Source: Daphnia carinata
Taxonomy: Eukaryota > Arthropoda > Branchiopoda > Diplostraca > Daphniidae
NCBI RefSeq assembly: GCF_022539665.2
Contig: NC_081333.1
Span: 5,268,971 to 5,332,970 of the forward strand
DNA: 64,000 nt
Reading direction: 5' to 3'
Shown: positions 41,000 through 51,984 of the stretch, one piece after another
Numbering within the stretch: position 1 is the first letter of the stretch
Layout of the letters: every line of letters begins with the position of its first letter
Made by a program: the position numbers and the translations under genes
Notes under the pieces: model-generated
The model's input: the letters and a program-made list of their open reading frames with translations, nothing else
What the model was told of the DNA's origin: nothing
Databases searched by the model: none

Positions 41000-42350
41000 G
41001 TAAGAACCTTTTTTATTATTATTCTATTCTATTTGAATTTGTAAAGTTAAATCATTCGTCTTTCCAAACCATGGCCGAAATCCTGCACTTAAGACTTATG
41101 GGGCCGTCTAATGGCCATCATTCGTCAACCAGTCGTTTGACACAAAGTCATTAATAGGAAATTTTTTTTAGCTTGCATCCACCTCCACAACTTTTTTCGT
41201 TTCGCGCAAAAATTAAAATTGTAAATAGTTCGTTGTCATCCGTAGTATCGTTTAGATTACCTCGTTCGTTAAAATCTCTCCCCACTTCACGTTTAATCCA
41301 ATCCGATGAAAAATTTCACTTACTTCGCTCGTGTCGCAAAGTGATCGATGCCCGAATCGATAGTTTATTCTACCTGTCTTTTTTTTTTTAACCAGACTCG
41401 CTTCAATTTTATATGAAAAAAACACACACATTAAAACAGATGCCAATTTAAAAATTAAATTTTCTCATCCCTGCTCGAAACTATTGTTGTACGGCTTTTT
41501 TTCTTTTTTTTCCATTTTCACTATTCCATAGACCGTATAAATATATTTCACAGGCAGATAAATCTCAGTGAGCTTCCAACTAAAGGAAAATGGTTGTCTG
41601 AAAACATTTTTATTTTCTGTTCATCCGATTCTCAATCCGCATCGACGCTGTTGACAAAATGCTTCTCTGTTTCGGTTTCGACTTCAAATTTGTAGGAAAC
41701 AAACTATGATACTTCGTGCGGAAAAAATTTTATAAGAAGAAAAGAAGGCGCGTTAGTTTTAAATTGAAACATAAAATTAAAAAATAAGTAACTGAAGACT
41801 AAAGGAACAGGTTCATCAAACTGGCTCAATAACGATTTGTTTTTATTAACTAAAAAAATTCGTTTATGTCACTTGGCAAACATGTATGAAGTTTGATAAA
41901 ATTTGATCCTTTATTCTTAGCTGTTCTAAGTTTTTCTTTGTGACTTGACTGTTAAACTGCTCTACACCTATGTAAAAAAAAGAAAAAAAAAGAAACTTGG
42001 GATGTCGCTATTTTTTAGTAGTGTCCGATCTCACGTATTTCGCCCCTCGTCCGACTTGTTTCGCTTGTGATATCGTGTTCTACAGCCAACCGTTTCATCA
42101 ACGTTCTCACGACGATCGTTGACATCCATAAATTTGCGTTTTTCAACAATCAACATTGAAAAGCAAAGTGACGTTGCCATATTGTCCGTTGTACTATCAT
42201 CGCCATTTCAAGCGTTCGATAGACGCCGTGTTGAAGCACATCCGCAGTGGAAACGTATCAGTTTGAATCGAGGCTTCATGACTTGAAGAAACCACCAAAG
42301 AAAAGACGGTCAATAAACAAAACAAAAAAACAATCGTAAATTCCATTCAA
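41000..42350. other. Non-coding stretch, possible old 3' flank
   Basis: AT-rich with T runs and (A)nG tracts near 41975. No coding motif or repeat pair is seen. Confidence 0.4.
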
Positions 42351-43170
42351 ATGGGATCGCAAGTCTCGCAGCCGGTGACAGTTGAACAAGTGCGGCCGGG
42401 TCTCTGCTGTTGCCAATGGCGGATGGCAGAGAGCGTTCGTGATTTCCGTTGTTACGCCAACGCGTTTAAATTACGCGACCGTCGGCCGAGCTCGTACAGC
42501 ATCGCGGCCACCTAGATCAAAAAGAAGTACAACGTTATTGTGGAAGCGTCACGAGAATTTGTTCATAAATCAAGTCACGAAACGGCTAAATTATTCAGCA
42601 TCGGAGAAGATGAATCGGGACACCGATGCCACAGCTACCCCACGAGAAGAGAAATGAAGAGATTTACCGCAATCCATTTGGATCAGTTACGGAGGTAAGA
42701 CATTCACTAACAAAAAAAGAAAAAACAAATTAACTTACGATTCACTTGAATTTTTTTTAGGTGGGCAGAATCAAATTTTACCTGAATAAGCACTTGGTGT
42801 TTGGAGACCGAACGATTTCCAGTCAACACTTCACTGGACCAACGTTCGTTACCTTATCGTGCTATGACCGTTTGGCCACGGACGGGATGCGGATTGGCAT
42901 TCCGTTTGTGGATGGGCTTTCAGACGACCAGCCGAGGCGAAAAAACAGCATTAAGGCATTTCAGCGATGCATTCACCAATCAGAGCTACTGTGATGTCCA
43001 GTAGGATCTCGGATCTGAGACGATAGGGGCTCACGTCGCTGTCCTATCCGCTCAAAGTTCCATCTTCTCCGCCATGTTCCAGAATGACATGCAAGAGGCA
43101 GCGTGGCTTGGTCTTGCTGCCTCCTGCTCTGCTTTTTGCGTTCGTTTTGCTTTTTCCTCTCGGTACTCGT
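42351..43170 (+). pseudogene. BTB-domain gene remnant, two exons with stops
   Basis: ATG at 42351 opens MGSQVSQPVTVEQVRPGLCC and runs to a GTAAGA donor at 42694, with one in-frame TAG. After a TTTTTTTTAG acceptor, exon 2 starts at 42761 in phase. It contains a TGA, then RHFSDAFTNQSYCDVQ, TAG, IGAHVAVLSAQSSIFSAMFQ and NDMQEA. The last part is the start of a BTB/POZ domain (DV.., H..VL.A.S..F..MF) found in cullin-3 adaptors. Three stops make it a pseudogene. The first ~200 residues have no recognised domain. The DIRS element begins 300 bases further on. Confidence 0.65.
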
Positions 43171-43472
43171 GGCTGGTGGTAGGGATGGAGGAAAATGAAT
43201 GACACGTTACAAATATATATACGTACGAATTTTTCTAATGCACAGTTATATACTGTAATGCACAGCATAAAATAATTGCCGACCATACGCCATAAATTGC
43301 TATTGACCAAAAGAAACCTGGATAGCCTACATTCGAACATTGTAAAAATTGAACAAGAAATTTCAAAGAAGGCAACAGTCGTCTACTATGGATCCTGTGT
43401 GCGTTCTGCGTCAGGTCCCCTCGGATGTAGTATTACTGGGCGATATTTTTAGTGGACCTGGAGATTTTATTT

Positions 43473-43672
43473 GTTAATTACCAGAGGGATCGTGTAACGA
43501 TCCCGAAAGGTAATTGTAATTGTGCTAGAAATAAAGGAAGAGACGACCCTAAGGGTGTAGACCCATTTATTTAGCTCTTTAAAGAAAAAAAACAAAAAAA
43601 ACAAAAAAAAACAAAGGAACACCTATTCCTTTCCTAATGCCTGGATACGCCCCCTCTCTTCAGACTTATTTC
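43473..43672. repeat. DIRS left inverted terminal repeat
   Basis: From 43541 to 43672 it is the inverse of the right end, including CCATTTATTTAGCTCTTTAA and ATGCCTGGATACGCCC. The outer part (43473-43549) differs from the right end but is matched, inverted, by the internal complementary region. Confidence 0.85.
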
Positions 43673-44108
43673 ACCAGGGCTTGTAACAACTTTAACAACA
43701 TAAACAACTAAACGAAACAATGATTATGAAATCAGAGATGGACCAGAGAAAAAACCTGACGTAATTATGACAGGGGAAAAAAACTCTGTCCGTAACGGTC
43801 ATGAAAAAGGGTAACAACAGTAGTGCCATTCAAAGATCAACTCGTTAAGAAAAGACACAACAAAAAATTGCAGTTCTTCTATAGCTGCCATCTCGCCAGG
43901 GGTTTTCTTAGCCATGAAGCTGATTTGCTGGACGTTCGATGGACTGATTCCAGTTATGACTACTGCCTCCGCTGAAACCTCTGGGCTTTCTGGCTTGGTT
44001 TACTCTATCAGAAACCAAAATATAATGAAAATACAAAAGGCTGACGGATATCAAACCACACAATAATTCTCCATAAATGAAGCCAGGGTGGGTTTGGGTG
44101 GGAGACAG

Positions 44109-44233
44109 ACCCTTAGGGTCGTCTCTTCATTTATTTCTAGCACAATTACAATTACCTTTCGGGATCGTTACACGATCCCTCTGGTAATTAACAATTGTGC
44201 TGCGAAATGCCATTTCGTTAGACCCTAAGGGTG
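44109..44233. repeat. DIRS internal complementary region
   Basis: The first half is the reverse complement of the left terminus (ACCCTTAGGGTCGTCTCTTC .. CTCTGGTAATTAAC). The second half is the reverse complement of the right terminus (AATTGTGCTGCGAAATGCC .. CCCTAAGGG). The join marks the two true ends of the element. Confidence 0.9.
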
Positions 44234-44312
44234 ACTTTGTAGATTTGTTTAAATGTGAGTTTGTCCGAAGACTGATGATTCAACCGTTGCCTCCGCCGAT
44301 CGGTTGTAATCT

Positions 44313-45100
44313 TCAAAACGTCGATTCGTGAGACGAGCTTCCCGCTTTTAAAATTGCATCCATTGACAATCCGTTGTTTGACGCCATAGAAGCTGCCGCG
44401 CTTCTAGTTGAATGTGCCCCAAATACCTTCGTATTGATCCAGGCTTCCTTTAGGACGGATCTTATCCATCGACTCACCGTGTTGGGTGACACTGGTTTGT
44501 GCGGAGCAATGACTGCTATAACCAGCCTATCACTGTTGTGTTCCGCTCGAAAACTACTAGTGCGCTTCTTGTATGACTCCAACGTCCTAACCGGACATAC
44601 CTTTGGATCTGGAAAAGCTGTTAAAGGGAATGTTTGCTATGGACCGCTTCTCTGAGCTTTCCTCGGCGCCCCAACGCGAATTTTACGCTATTTGAAGCGA
44701 ATACTAACGAACTGTATTCAATTGCCGCAATTTCTGAGACTCGCATGAGCGTCGCTAGCGCAATCAACGTTACCATTTTGTACGCTAACAGGTATAGAGG
44801 TAACGAATCGTTTTCTCCTAACGAAGAAACAAAGGTGAGGACTTGATTAGGATCCCATGTTGCATTGTATCTCGGACGAGGCGGATTTCGATTGTAACAA
44901 CCTTTGAACAATCTTACTACTTCCGGCCGCTCGCCTATGAGCACGCCCTCCGCTGGCTTAAGAGTGCTCGACAACATCGACCTATGAAGATTAATAGAAC
45001 TATACGATTTACCCGACGCATGCAAATTTGTTAAAAATTCCAAGATGTCCGCTATAACAATTGAGAAGGGATTCGAACGCCTCCCCATACACCAATGCAC
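44313..45100 (-). pseudogene. DIRS tyrosine recombinase
   Basis: 45100-44621 gives HASGKSYSSINLHRSMLSST, VTLIALATLMRVSEIAAIEY (the catalytic Arg block) and a basic end. After a frame change, 44582-44313 gives PNTVSRWIRSVLKEAWI and VFGAHSTRSAAASMASNNGL (the H-x-x-R box) and ILKAGSSSHESTF. In an active enzyme the tyrosine lies at or near the end (normally a W...FxxxY). Here the last frame stops at F, so the nucleophile is lost or out of frame. The recombinase would integrate circular cDNA without a target duplication. Confidence 0.8.
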
Positions 45101-45204
45101 CCAACGGGAACCACGGCTGGCCTATCCAAACTGGACAAACAAAAACCACTACAGATTTTTCCCGCCTGATCTTTCCTAAGCATTTGAAAGTGAGCATCTA
45201 GTCT

Positions 45205-47166
45205 TTAAATTGAAATTGGCCGATTGCGCTTGTTTGATGTAGAACCATTGCAATCTACGGTAATGCGCCTGAGCGTATGGAATCGCTGGATCGCCCAGGT
45301 AAAGTTGCCCATGATAGACGCAATCTTTCGCAAAGAAATTGATTCCGCCGCAAGCGCCGCTTCACACATCTTCTTAACTGCTTTTACTTTGATGTTTGGC
45401 AAGGCGAAGGACAATCGAACCGAGTCGATTACTAGCCCCAGATATTCTAGGACTTGCGTAGGGACCAACACGGATTTTTCCAAATTTATTAAAAAACCCA
45501 GATGTTTTAGCAACTGGATGGTTACGTTAAGATCCCCTAATGTGCTTTCTTCAGACACATTCAAAATTAAGATGTCATCCAAATAGATTATCAGTCTTAC
45601 GGCCTTTTTTCTCAAAAAACCCATGACAACGTTGAGAATTTTTGTAAAAATCCTTGGCGCGGAAGCCAGACCAAAGGCCAGACAGGCAAATTGGAATAAA
45701 CGCCCCTTCCACTGGAACCGCAAAAACTTTTGGTGGGCAGCACAAACCGGCACCGTCAGGTAGGCGTCTTTTAAATCTAGTTTAACCATCCAATCCCCTT
45801 TTCGTAAAAGAAAACGAGCCGATTCTAGATTTTCCATCTTGAAGTGTTCGTACCGAATAAATTGATTTAAGGGCTTCAGATTAATGATAGGCCTAAACCC
45901 ACCCGATTTTTTGGGAATCACAAATAAAGAACAAACGAACCCTTCAGACCCGTCAGTTATTTCTCTAATAGCCCGCTTTCTGACAAGATCCCTCACTTCT
46001 CTGTCACAAACTGTCTCCATCTCTTTGGGCATTACAACAGGGACAGGAATTGTGCGATGAGTAGGTGAAATGCTGAAATCGAGTTTAACGCCATGCGATA
46101 AACTATCGAGGATCCATTGATCGTCCGTTACCACCGTCCAACGATCCGCAAAAGCTATCAACCTAGCACCCACTTGCTCTTCCGCCCGACGTTTAGAACA
46201 AATAATAGATTGGGGATTAAAAACGTACCTTTGGCCTCCCCGTAACCAGGAACTAGCCCCAGTCGGTCGTCCTCTTTCCCCTCCAACTCGTTGCGGTGGC
46301 TGCTCCCTCGTCTTCCTCGGGCGCAAAACGAAAGGGTGCTTCAATGCTGATTGAGAATGGTCCATTGACCCATTTCCTCTGGACCTGAAACTTGTCTTGG
46401 TCTTTGAGATTTTAGCCAATGTTGCGTCCTGCGATGCTTCTTTAAGCATCGACTCCAGGAACTTTCCCGTAAAAAGAAGCTCTCGAGCCTCCTTTCCGGG
46501 TGCAAACGCTTCCGGGTCAGCTGCAAGAAAGTCAAAACCGGGTTCCACTAAGGCAACCACCGATCGCCTTCTCTGCCGGGTAACGTGGTGATAGGCGCGA
46601 GACCACTGCTGTAGTGCATCCTTTACCAAATCCTGGGCTTTTCTTTCCGATTCTCCATCACTGAGGGAAAGAATGCGGGTATAGAGGTCTATAAGTGGCG
46701 GGCCAATATCCATGATCTTGAGTTGCGTCGTGACCAGCGACTCCTCCGCCGCATTGACTGCTGTTAACTTCCCTTTATCCTTTGACCGTCTATACATGTA
46801 GCCGTCGAGTTTGGGTGGTCTTAACGAAAATTCTTTGTCCACAAAATCAAGCGGAATCCTCTTTGAAATTGCTTTAGATTCGTCAGTTGGTACTCCTTTC
46901 GTCAACCAGCTGGAAAGAGCTTCGGTGACCTCTTGTGGCACTACCAACGGTACAGGTTCTTTACTACCATTCGACCTTAGACTACGGGGCTCTGGGGTAC
47001 GCTCCTTTGATGAACCCGGCCTCGGTGAGCTGGGTACGGCTGGCGACCTGGCCGCTTGCTGCCCTGCCAAACTCTCTGGCCTTCGATTTGCTGGGCGCCA
47101 TGGCCGCTTAAAGAATCCTTGCAGACGATCCTGATCTTCGTGGTCGTCTATCACTATTTCTTCCAC
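45205..47166 (-). pseudogene. DIRS gag C-terminal part and reverse transcriptase
   Basis: A 653-codon frame without an initiating ATG at its edge. Residues 1-300 are Gag-like (EVTEALSSWLTKGVPTDESK, LDGYMYRRSKDKGKL, FLESMLKEASQDATLAKISK). From about 340 there is a DIRS RT: CDREVRDLVRKRAIREITDG, FVCSLFVIPKKSGGFRPIIN, WMVKLDLKDAYLTVPV, FACLAFGLASAPRIFTKIL and LIIYLDDILIL, with the catalytic YLDD intact. The RT runs to the connection (NFTWAIQRF) and then shifts frame. The next frame reads IPYAQAHYRRLQWFYI and ends abruptly, and the RNase H domain is missing before the recombinase begins. Confidence 0.85.
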
Positions 47167-48175
47167 CTCATCCTCTTCTTGCGGTGGTCCATAGTCTTCC
47201 TCTTGCTCGTCGGTTCTGTGTCTATTGCCACAGTCAAAACTCTCACGACTTGGCTCACGCTCGCTGTCCTCATCCTATATTGCCTATCCTCCACACGATT
47301 ATATTCCGCACAAAAACTGTCACGGCAGGAATTATAATTCGCCGTATCACTCCAAAACCCTCGCCCGGCCTTACGTGTGTAAAAATTCCGCACGTCATAC
47401 CCATAGGCAGACTTGCCGTCCGATTATTTCTTGAGCGATTATCGGTAGCCGTCGATAATCGCAAAAAAAATGATCGGCGATCATTCGTCTGTTGAAAAAA
47501 TTTGATCGGCGATTAAATTTCTTAGCGATTTGTTTTTCCGATTATTTTTTAGCGCCATCTAGCAGTAAGAAAATAACTTGCCATTGTTTAAATTAAAAAA
47601 TTGAAACAAGTGAACATTTCAAAAAAGCGTCTGCTAGAAAAGTAACAAAGCTATGAGTAAGACTTTCATATAGTCTCATCTACCGTTCACAGCTGTCGCT
47701 AAATAATCGGAAAAATAATCGCCCGATTAAATTAAAAATTTTAATCGAAATCGCCGATTTCGATTATTTTAAAATAATTTGATCGCCGATTTAAATTTTA
47801 ATCGAAATCGCAATCGCGATTAATTTTCAATCGCGATTACGGCAGGTCTGCCCATAGGTTGGTCTGACTGCCATAATCTTGGTCGTAACGATCGTAGATT
47901 GGGGCGAGGTAGAGACGGTCGCGATAAAAACCACTCGGCGTTGGACGTGGGGGGGGGGACCTTTCCCTTTCTTGATAACGTGAATCGTAGTAACTTTGGC
48001 GATCACGATAACGAGAGTGTTTTAAAAATTCTCTTTCCTGCTCCCTATTTGAAAAATTTACGGCACGTGGATCAAACCAATCGTTTCTATGCCTATCTCT
48101 GTAATTTCCAGGTGCCGACATCCTTACTCTGTAAGAGCTAAAATAAGTCTGAAGAGAGGGGGCGTATCCAGGCAT
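47154..48175 (-). pseudogene. DIRS gag N-terminal part, split by a MITE
   Basis: ATG 48175 opens MPGYAPSLQTYFSSYRVRMS and an Arg/Tyr-rich, RNA-binding-like region (NYRDRHRNDWFDPRAV, SRYRDRQSYYDSRYQERERS). The first 12 codons lie in the right inverted repeat. The MITE (47409-47850) cuts the frame. The continuation (YDVRNFYTRKAGRGFWSDTA) resumes on the other side, out of register near 47270, where an acidic DEQEEDYGPPQEED stretch leads into the RT frame. Confidence 0.7.
47401..47858. mobile_element. hAT-type MITE with perfect 8-bp target duplication
   Basis: The element is 47409-47850 (442 bp). The left end is CAGACTTGCCG and the reverse complement of the right end is CAGACCTGCCG, followed by further inverted AT-rich ATCGGCGATT-type repeats. 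Identical 8-bp CCCATAGG copies flank it (47401-47408 and 47851-47858), as expected of hAT transposition. No ORF is seen inside. It interrupts the DIRS gag, so it is younger than the DIRS insertion. Confidence 0.9.
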
Positions 48176-48299
48176 AGGAAAGGAATAGGTGTTCCTTTGT
48201 TTTGTTTTTTTGTTTTTTTTTGTTTTTTTTTCTTTAAAGAGCTAAATAAATGGGTCTACACCCTTAGGGTCTAACGAAATGGCATTTCGCAGCACAATT
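48141..48299. repeat. DIRS right inverted terminal repeat
   Basis: The reverse complement matches 43541-43672. The outer ~34 bases (CTAACGAAATGGCATTTCGC) are matched inverted in the internal complementary region, which fixes the right terminus at about 48299. Confidence 0.85.
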
Positions 48300-48649
48300 C
48301 ACATACGTGGGAAATTTGTGTTTACCAGACGTTGCTACAATTATTTCGTATTGTGATTCAATAGGGAGTGCACAGGAGCATGTCGCAAAATACGGATTAA
48401 TGAATGAAAATTATACACCTGATGAAAACCTATGAATAAAGCCCCTATGAAAGACACTGTAGCGCAGCTCAGATTGCCGTAAAAACGTCGCATCGAGGCG
48501 GGGCTTGTACTCGAAATATCCGTATCTTTCACGAATGACGAGTTGCGTGATTTTCAAGCGATACATCGCAATTGATTATTTTTTCCATTAACATTGGCCG
48601 ATGACTTATAAAACTTTAGGAGACATCCACCATTCTTCTTTGTGTATTT
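48300..48649. other. No gene seen
   Basis: Flanking DNA right of the DIRS element, with no recognisable feature. Confidence 0.4.
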
Positions 48650-48823
48650 TCAGCAGAAGCTCCATTCAGACGCGGTATTTGCTGGACGACATTTTACTGG
48701 GCATAGAGATTTCAGTTCTTCTTTCGGCAACTCTCGTCCATCAATGAAGAAACCATCTTCGCGCTGCGTCGGATAAGGCTTAGCGTGTGGAATTTTTTCG
48801 CAACAACAACTATCGTGAGACAT
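48650..48823 (-). CDS. Small Cys-containing ORF of 57 residues
   Basis: ATG 48823 to TGA 48650-48652. It begins MSHDSCCCEKIPHAKPYPTQ, continues EDGFFIDGRELPKEELKSLC and ends SEWSFC. The seven Cys and the ordered Pro/charged composition look like a coding exon rather than chance, and GFFIDGRELPKEELKSL could be a short alpha/beta unit. No family is recognised and no partner exon can be confirmed. It lies between two host-gene fragments on the same strand, so it may be an exon of one of them. Confidence 0.3.
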   Translation of the reverse strand: MSHDSCCCEKIPHAKPYPTQREDGFFIDGRELPKEELKSLCPVKCRPANTASEWSFC

Positions 48824-49194
48824 CTGCATTATTATAGCACATACCAGATTTTTCAGTCAAATGCTTTATGGAACTCAGTGTTTCAATAGTTTTACCCTGC
48901 TGGTTGTGGCTCTCGGCCAAAATATTCTGTTTAATAATTGTTGGTCATAAGTGTGCACGTGCCGATGATTTTCGTGGACCATTTTCGGCGCTGCGTCTAC
49001 AATAGTGGACCTGCCTTGACTTACCTTACTCATCGCGACTGAAAATTGATTTAAATGGGCCTCTCTAGCCACCCCTATTGTTGATTTAGCCCTACGCATC
49101 AAAATGTGCTTCGCAGCGCGTAAAAAACACCACAAGATGTTTAACGTTGGTATTAAACAAATTTCGTTACATTGTTCCATACTTACAAATAATT

Positions 49195-49347
49195 CCCTTT
49201 CAGAGCGGCGTGATGACATTGAACATTGAAACCTCGCGTGTTCCTCAGTGTACAATCGACAGCTGATGACGAAGCTAAAGCTTCTATAATATCCGCATTC
49301 TCTTTGCCGATTGCATCGTGCAGAGCCGAGTCTCCGTATGAATCCTA
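49195..49347 (-). pseudogene. Mind bomb-like ankyrin exon, frameshifted
   Basis: After an AACTAG acceptor the frame reads DSYGDSALHDAIGKENADII and EALASSSAVDCTLRNTRGFN V. One missing base later it reads HHAALKGNYL before a GTAAGT donor. DSxGDxxLHDAI..KxxxxI and GFN.LHHAALKGN are the ankyrin-repeat words typical of mind bomb (MIB) E3 ligases of Notch signalling. Pieces of the N-terminal MIB domains of such a gene lie 10 kb to the right on the same strand. The frameshift and the lack of neighbouring repeats indicate a dead exon. Confidence 0.6.
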
Positions 49348-49349
49348 GT

Positions 49350-50995
49350 TCAATTTCAAAGGAGTATGGAGATTTCTTTTACGTGTCCTTATCAGGGATG
49401 GTTAATGTACGAGTATGAAATTCATACTTGCTTCATGCTGTCGTTGGGTGATATCACTACTACTATTAAAGAAAAGAGGCGAACGGATTTTTCGATAGCC
49501 GTTGGTTAATATCAAAGACAGATGTAGGTCGGCTGTGACAATACGTAGCCAAAGATGCAGTCACCTGTTTTGATGGCATTTCTGCTGACCGGAAACGATT
49601 TCAGCAAAATGGTGTGACCGTTTCGCTCATCATTGGCAGCCGTCACAAAGAATTGTGTTTCGTATTTATGGGTAATTCAAGAATTCAACAGCAATTTTCA
49701 ACGTCACTGAGGTTGAAAAACTTTAAAACCCAAACTTTAACCAAACAAAGGCTCGCAGTACTACACCAACCTTTTTGGCATACGCAAAACTGCATTTTCC
49801 GAATATGCCCAATCTAGCCTATTTTCTACCGTATGCCCTACAATTGTCAAGTCTTCACAAACGTAAGAATCGCAGATCATATAAAATACGAGTAAGAACT
49901 TTTTTGTTTGCATAAAACATTTATTTGCTTAAACACAGGCAAACGAATAAAACATTTAATTAACATGTGCATTTCAAATGGCTCTTGCATGTGGATCGTT
50001 TTTCAACTCGTTTGGTTGCCTCGCCACCTTCCCACCGTCGAGATGGCTTCGCTAATTCGGGCTTATGTCTCAGTTCTAGGGACAAGGGAAGACATGCGAC
50101 TCGCCTAGACCCCCCTCACGAGTGACGTCGACACCGTGAGCTGGCCACCCTTCTGGGCTAGATTATACTTGTCATATAAATTTAAGGCTTGATTTCTGGT
50201 GGTTACCTAGAACACTCAGAGGGCGTCACCGGATTCTATCATGTGACGCCTTGATATCGCATATCTCGTGGCCTGCTACATTTTCCTAGCCACACCATTT
50301 TGGTAAAAGAATAAAAATCGGTGTAATCTCAGAAAAAATCGATGTGTTAATCAAATCTGGTGTTTTATTTTAAAAATTGCTGAACATTACTGAACCTTCA
50401 GCCAATTTGCTAGATGTAGGGAAGAGATACGCCAGGCGTTATTTCTGTAATAACATTTCGTACCTCTTACCTGTATCTTATCGTCTGCTTGTACACACGT
50501 TGTTCCTACTTTCTACAATGAGCCTGTTCACGAACTGATTTTTAAGTAGTACGGAAGAAACAAATGGATTCTGGTTAAGATTAAAGCAAGGTTTTATCAT
50601 TAACATGTGTTGATATAGCGTTATACGGTATGTATTGCGTCCGAAAAAATATTGACACTTCATCCGTCATTTGGGTTAAAAAAAAAAAAAAAAACGTCAC
50701 TTTTTCACTTGCTTGTAGACCCAACAAATCACAATAATTGCTGCTTTCTAGCCATTCTTCAACTCTACATATTACTATCGGCTTAGTTAACGTTTTTTTG
50801 TATAATAAGTAAATTTCGTCGCAAGGGAAAAGAAACTGAATCGCGAATGGTTAACGTGGGCATGTTGTTGTATGTACCATTTCGTTTGAATTCATGTTTT
50901 AATTTGGGAACGACTGCGATAAACGAATAAATATGATTCATGAGACAACAAATATGCGCATTAAAAACTGACATTATCTATCACCATTCAGCTCT
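49350..50995. other. No convincing gene
   Basis: Mixed-composition DNA with an A run at about 50679-50693. Short open frames show no motif. The minus-strand frame at 48875-49190 also shows no recognisable domain. Confidence 0.4.
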
Positions 50996-50999
50996 TTAA

Positions 51000-51850
51000 A
51001 ATGCATGGCTAACTAATAGTATTTCGCTGCTGCTTCAATGTAGTAGTTCGGGGCAGAATAATACTTTGGAACATCATTGTAGTAGCTAGCAGCAGAATAC
51101 GTAATGGTGTATATTCGGGCGACTTTGCAGTGTGATATCGTGCGCCTTTACTTTGGTAGTAGATTGGGCCGAATAGTACTTGCGAAGCTCAGTGTAGTAA
51201 ACAGGGGCGGCGTAAATAGTGGTAGTGGCTCAGCTTTCATGGTGTAGTTCTCCGGAGCTTAAGTTGTGTAGTATTTAGCAGCTTCTGTGTAGTAAGACGT
51301 AGGGTTACACGTAGTATGAAAGAACGGCCGTGGTGTAGTAACTTGGGGCAGCGTAGGGCTTCTGGGCTTCAGCGTAGTAGCTCAGTGTAGCGTAAGTGGT
51401 TGTGCAATATTCCGGTTGCCTTCGTTGTGTAGTATTTGGGAGCATCGGGGAAGTAGTTTGGAGTAGCGCATGTTGTCGTGTAACAAACTGGAGCCTTTTC
51501 GTAATAACTTGGAGTCCAGTAGTACTTGGAGGCTACGGTGCAGTACATTGGAGCAGTATAGGTGGTGGTGTAGTGTTCCGGATTTTGGACGTGTAGTACT
51601 TGAGGTGTTTCGGTGCAGTAGCTGGGGCAGCCTATGTGGTCGTGTAATACTTGGCCTTCTTCATTGTGTAGTACTCAGGAGCCTTGGTTGTGTAGTAGGA
51701 CGCTGGAGTGGTGTAGTATCCAGAAGATGCCGAACCCATCGGTCCACCCGTTGACTCTCCAGCCATCAGAGATACAACATCCAACAACAGCAGTGTGGAG
51801 TAGTTCGCTACAAATTGATAATGAATGCGTGCATTCCCAGTTTCTTGAAC
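51000..51850 (-). pseudogene. Tyrosine-rich repetitive secreted structural protein, decayed
   Basis: On the minus strand a start-like MHAFII and a LLLLDVVSLMAG hydrophobic run look like a signal peptide with a one-base deletion. SASSGYYTTPASYYTTKAP, EYYTMKKAKYYTTT-stop-AAPAT and many further YYTT, YYTE and AAPSYY units follow for about 750 bases in shifting frames. Repeats alternating YY-T/S with A-P are typical of arthropod extracellular or cuticle-type structural proteins. At least two stops and several frameshifts rule out function. Its 5' flank (51847-51960) is the copy of the repeat at 11425-11535. Confidence 0.6.
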
Positions 51851-51984
51851 CTAACAAATTATTAACATTAAAAAAAATAATTCAACCAATAAATTGAACC
51901 AGCATTTGTCTATATCTTTCGCATTGGCTAGAGAACTGAAATTTAATCGTTGGAGAGCTCCCTAAGTGAATGTGCTTACCTTTA

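Larger units (their letters stand above)
43473..48299 (-). mobile_element. DIRS-type tyrosine-recombinase retroelement
   Basis: On the minus strand: gag start (48175), gag/RT frame (47166-45205) and tyrosine recombinase (45100-44313). The ends are inverted repeats (43473-43672 and 48141-48299). An internal complementary region at 44109-44233 joins the reverse complement of the left terminus to that of the right terminus, the hallmark of DIRS replication through a circle. There is no target duplication, as expected for recombinase-mediated integration. RNase H is largely deleted and several frameshifts are present. A hAT MITE interrupts gag. The copy is inactive but structurally complete. Confidence 0.9.

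Noticed and set aside
42382-42657. Alternative frame over the BTB-like exon
   Set aside because: The frame starting at 42351 joins in phase to exon 2 and leads into the BTB words, whereas this one does not.
48875-49190. Minus-strand frame after the mind bomb-like exon
   Set aside because: Beyond the GTAAGT donor the sequence has no ankyrin or other motif, so it is probably intron read-through.
51396-51897. Plus-strand open frames over the tyrosine-rich region
   Set aside because: These are complements of the repetitive minus-strand protein code, without motifs of their own.
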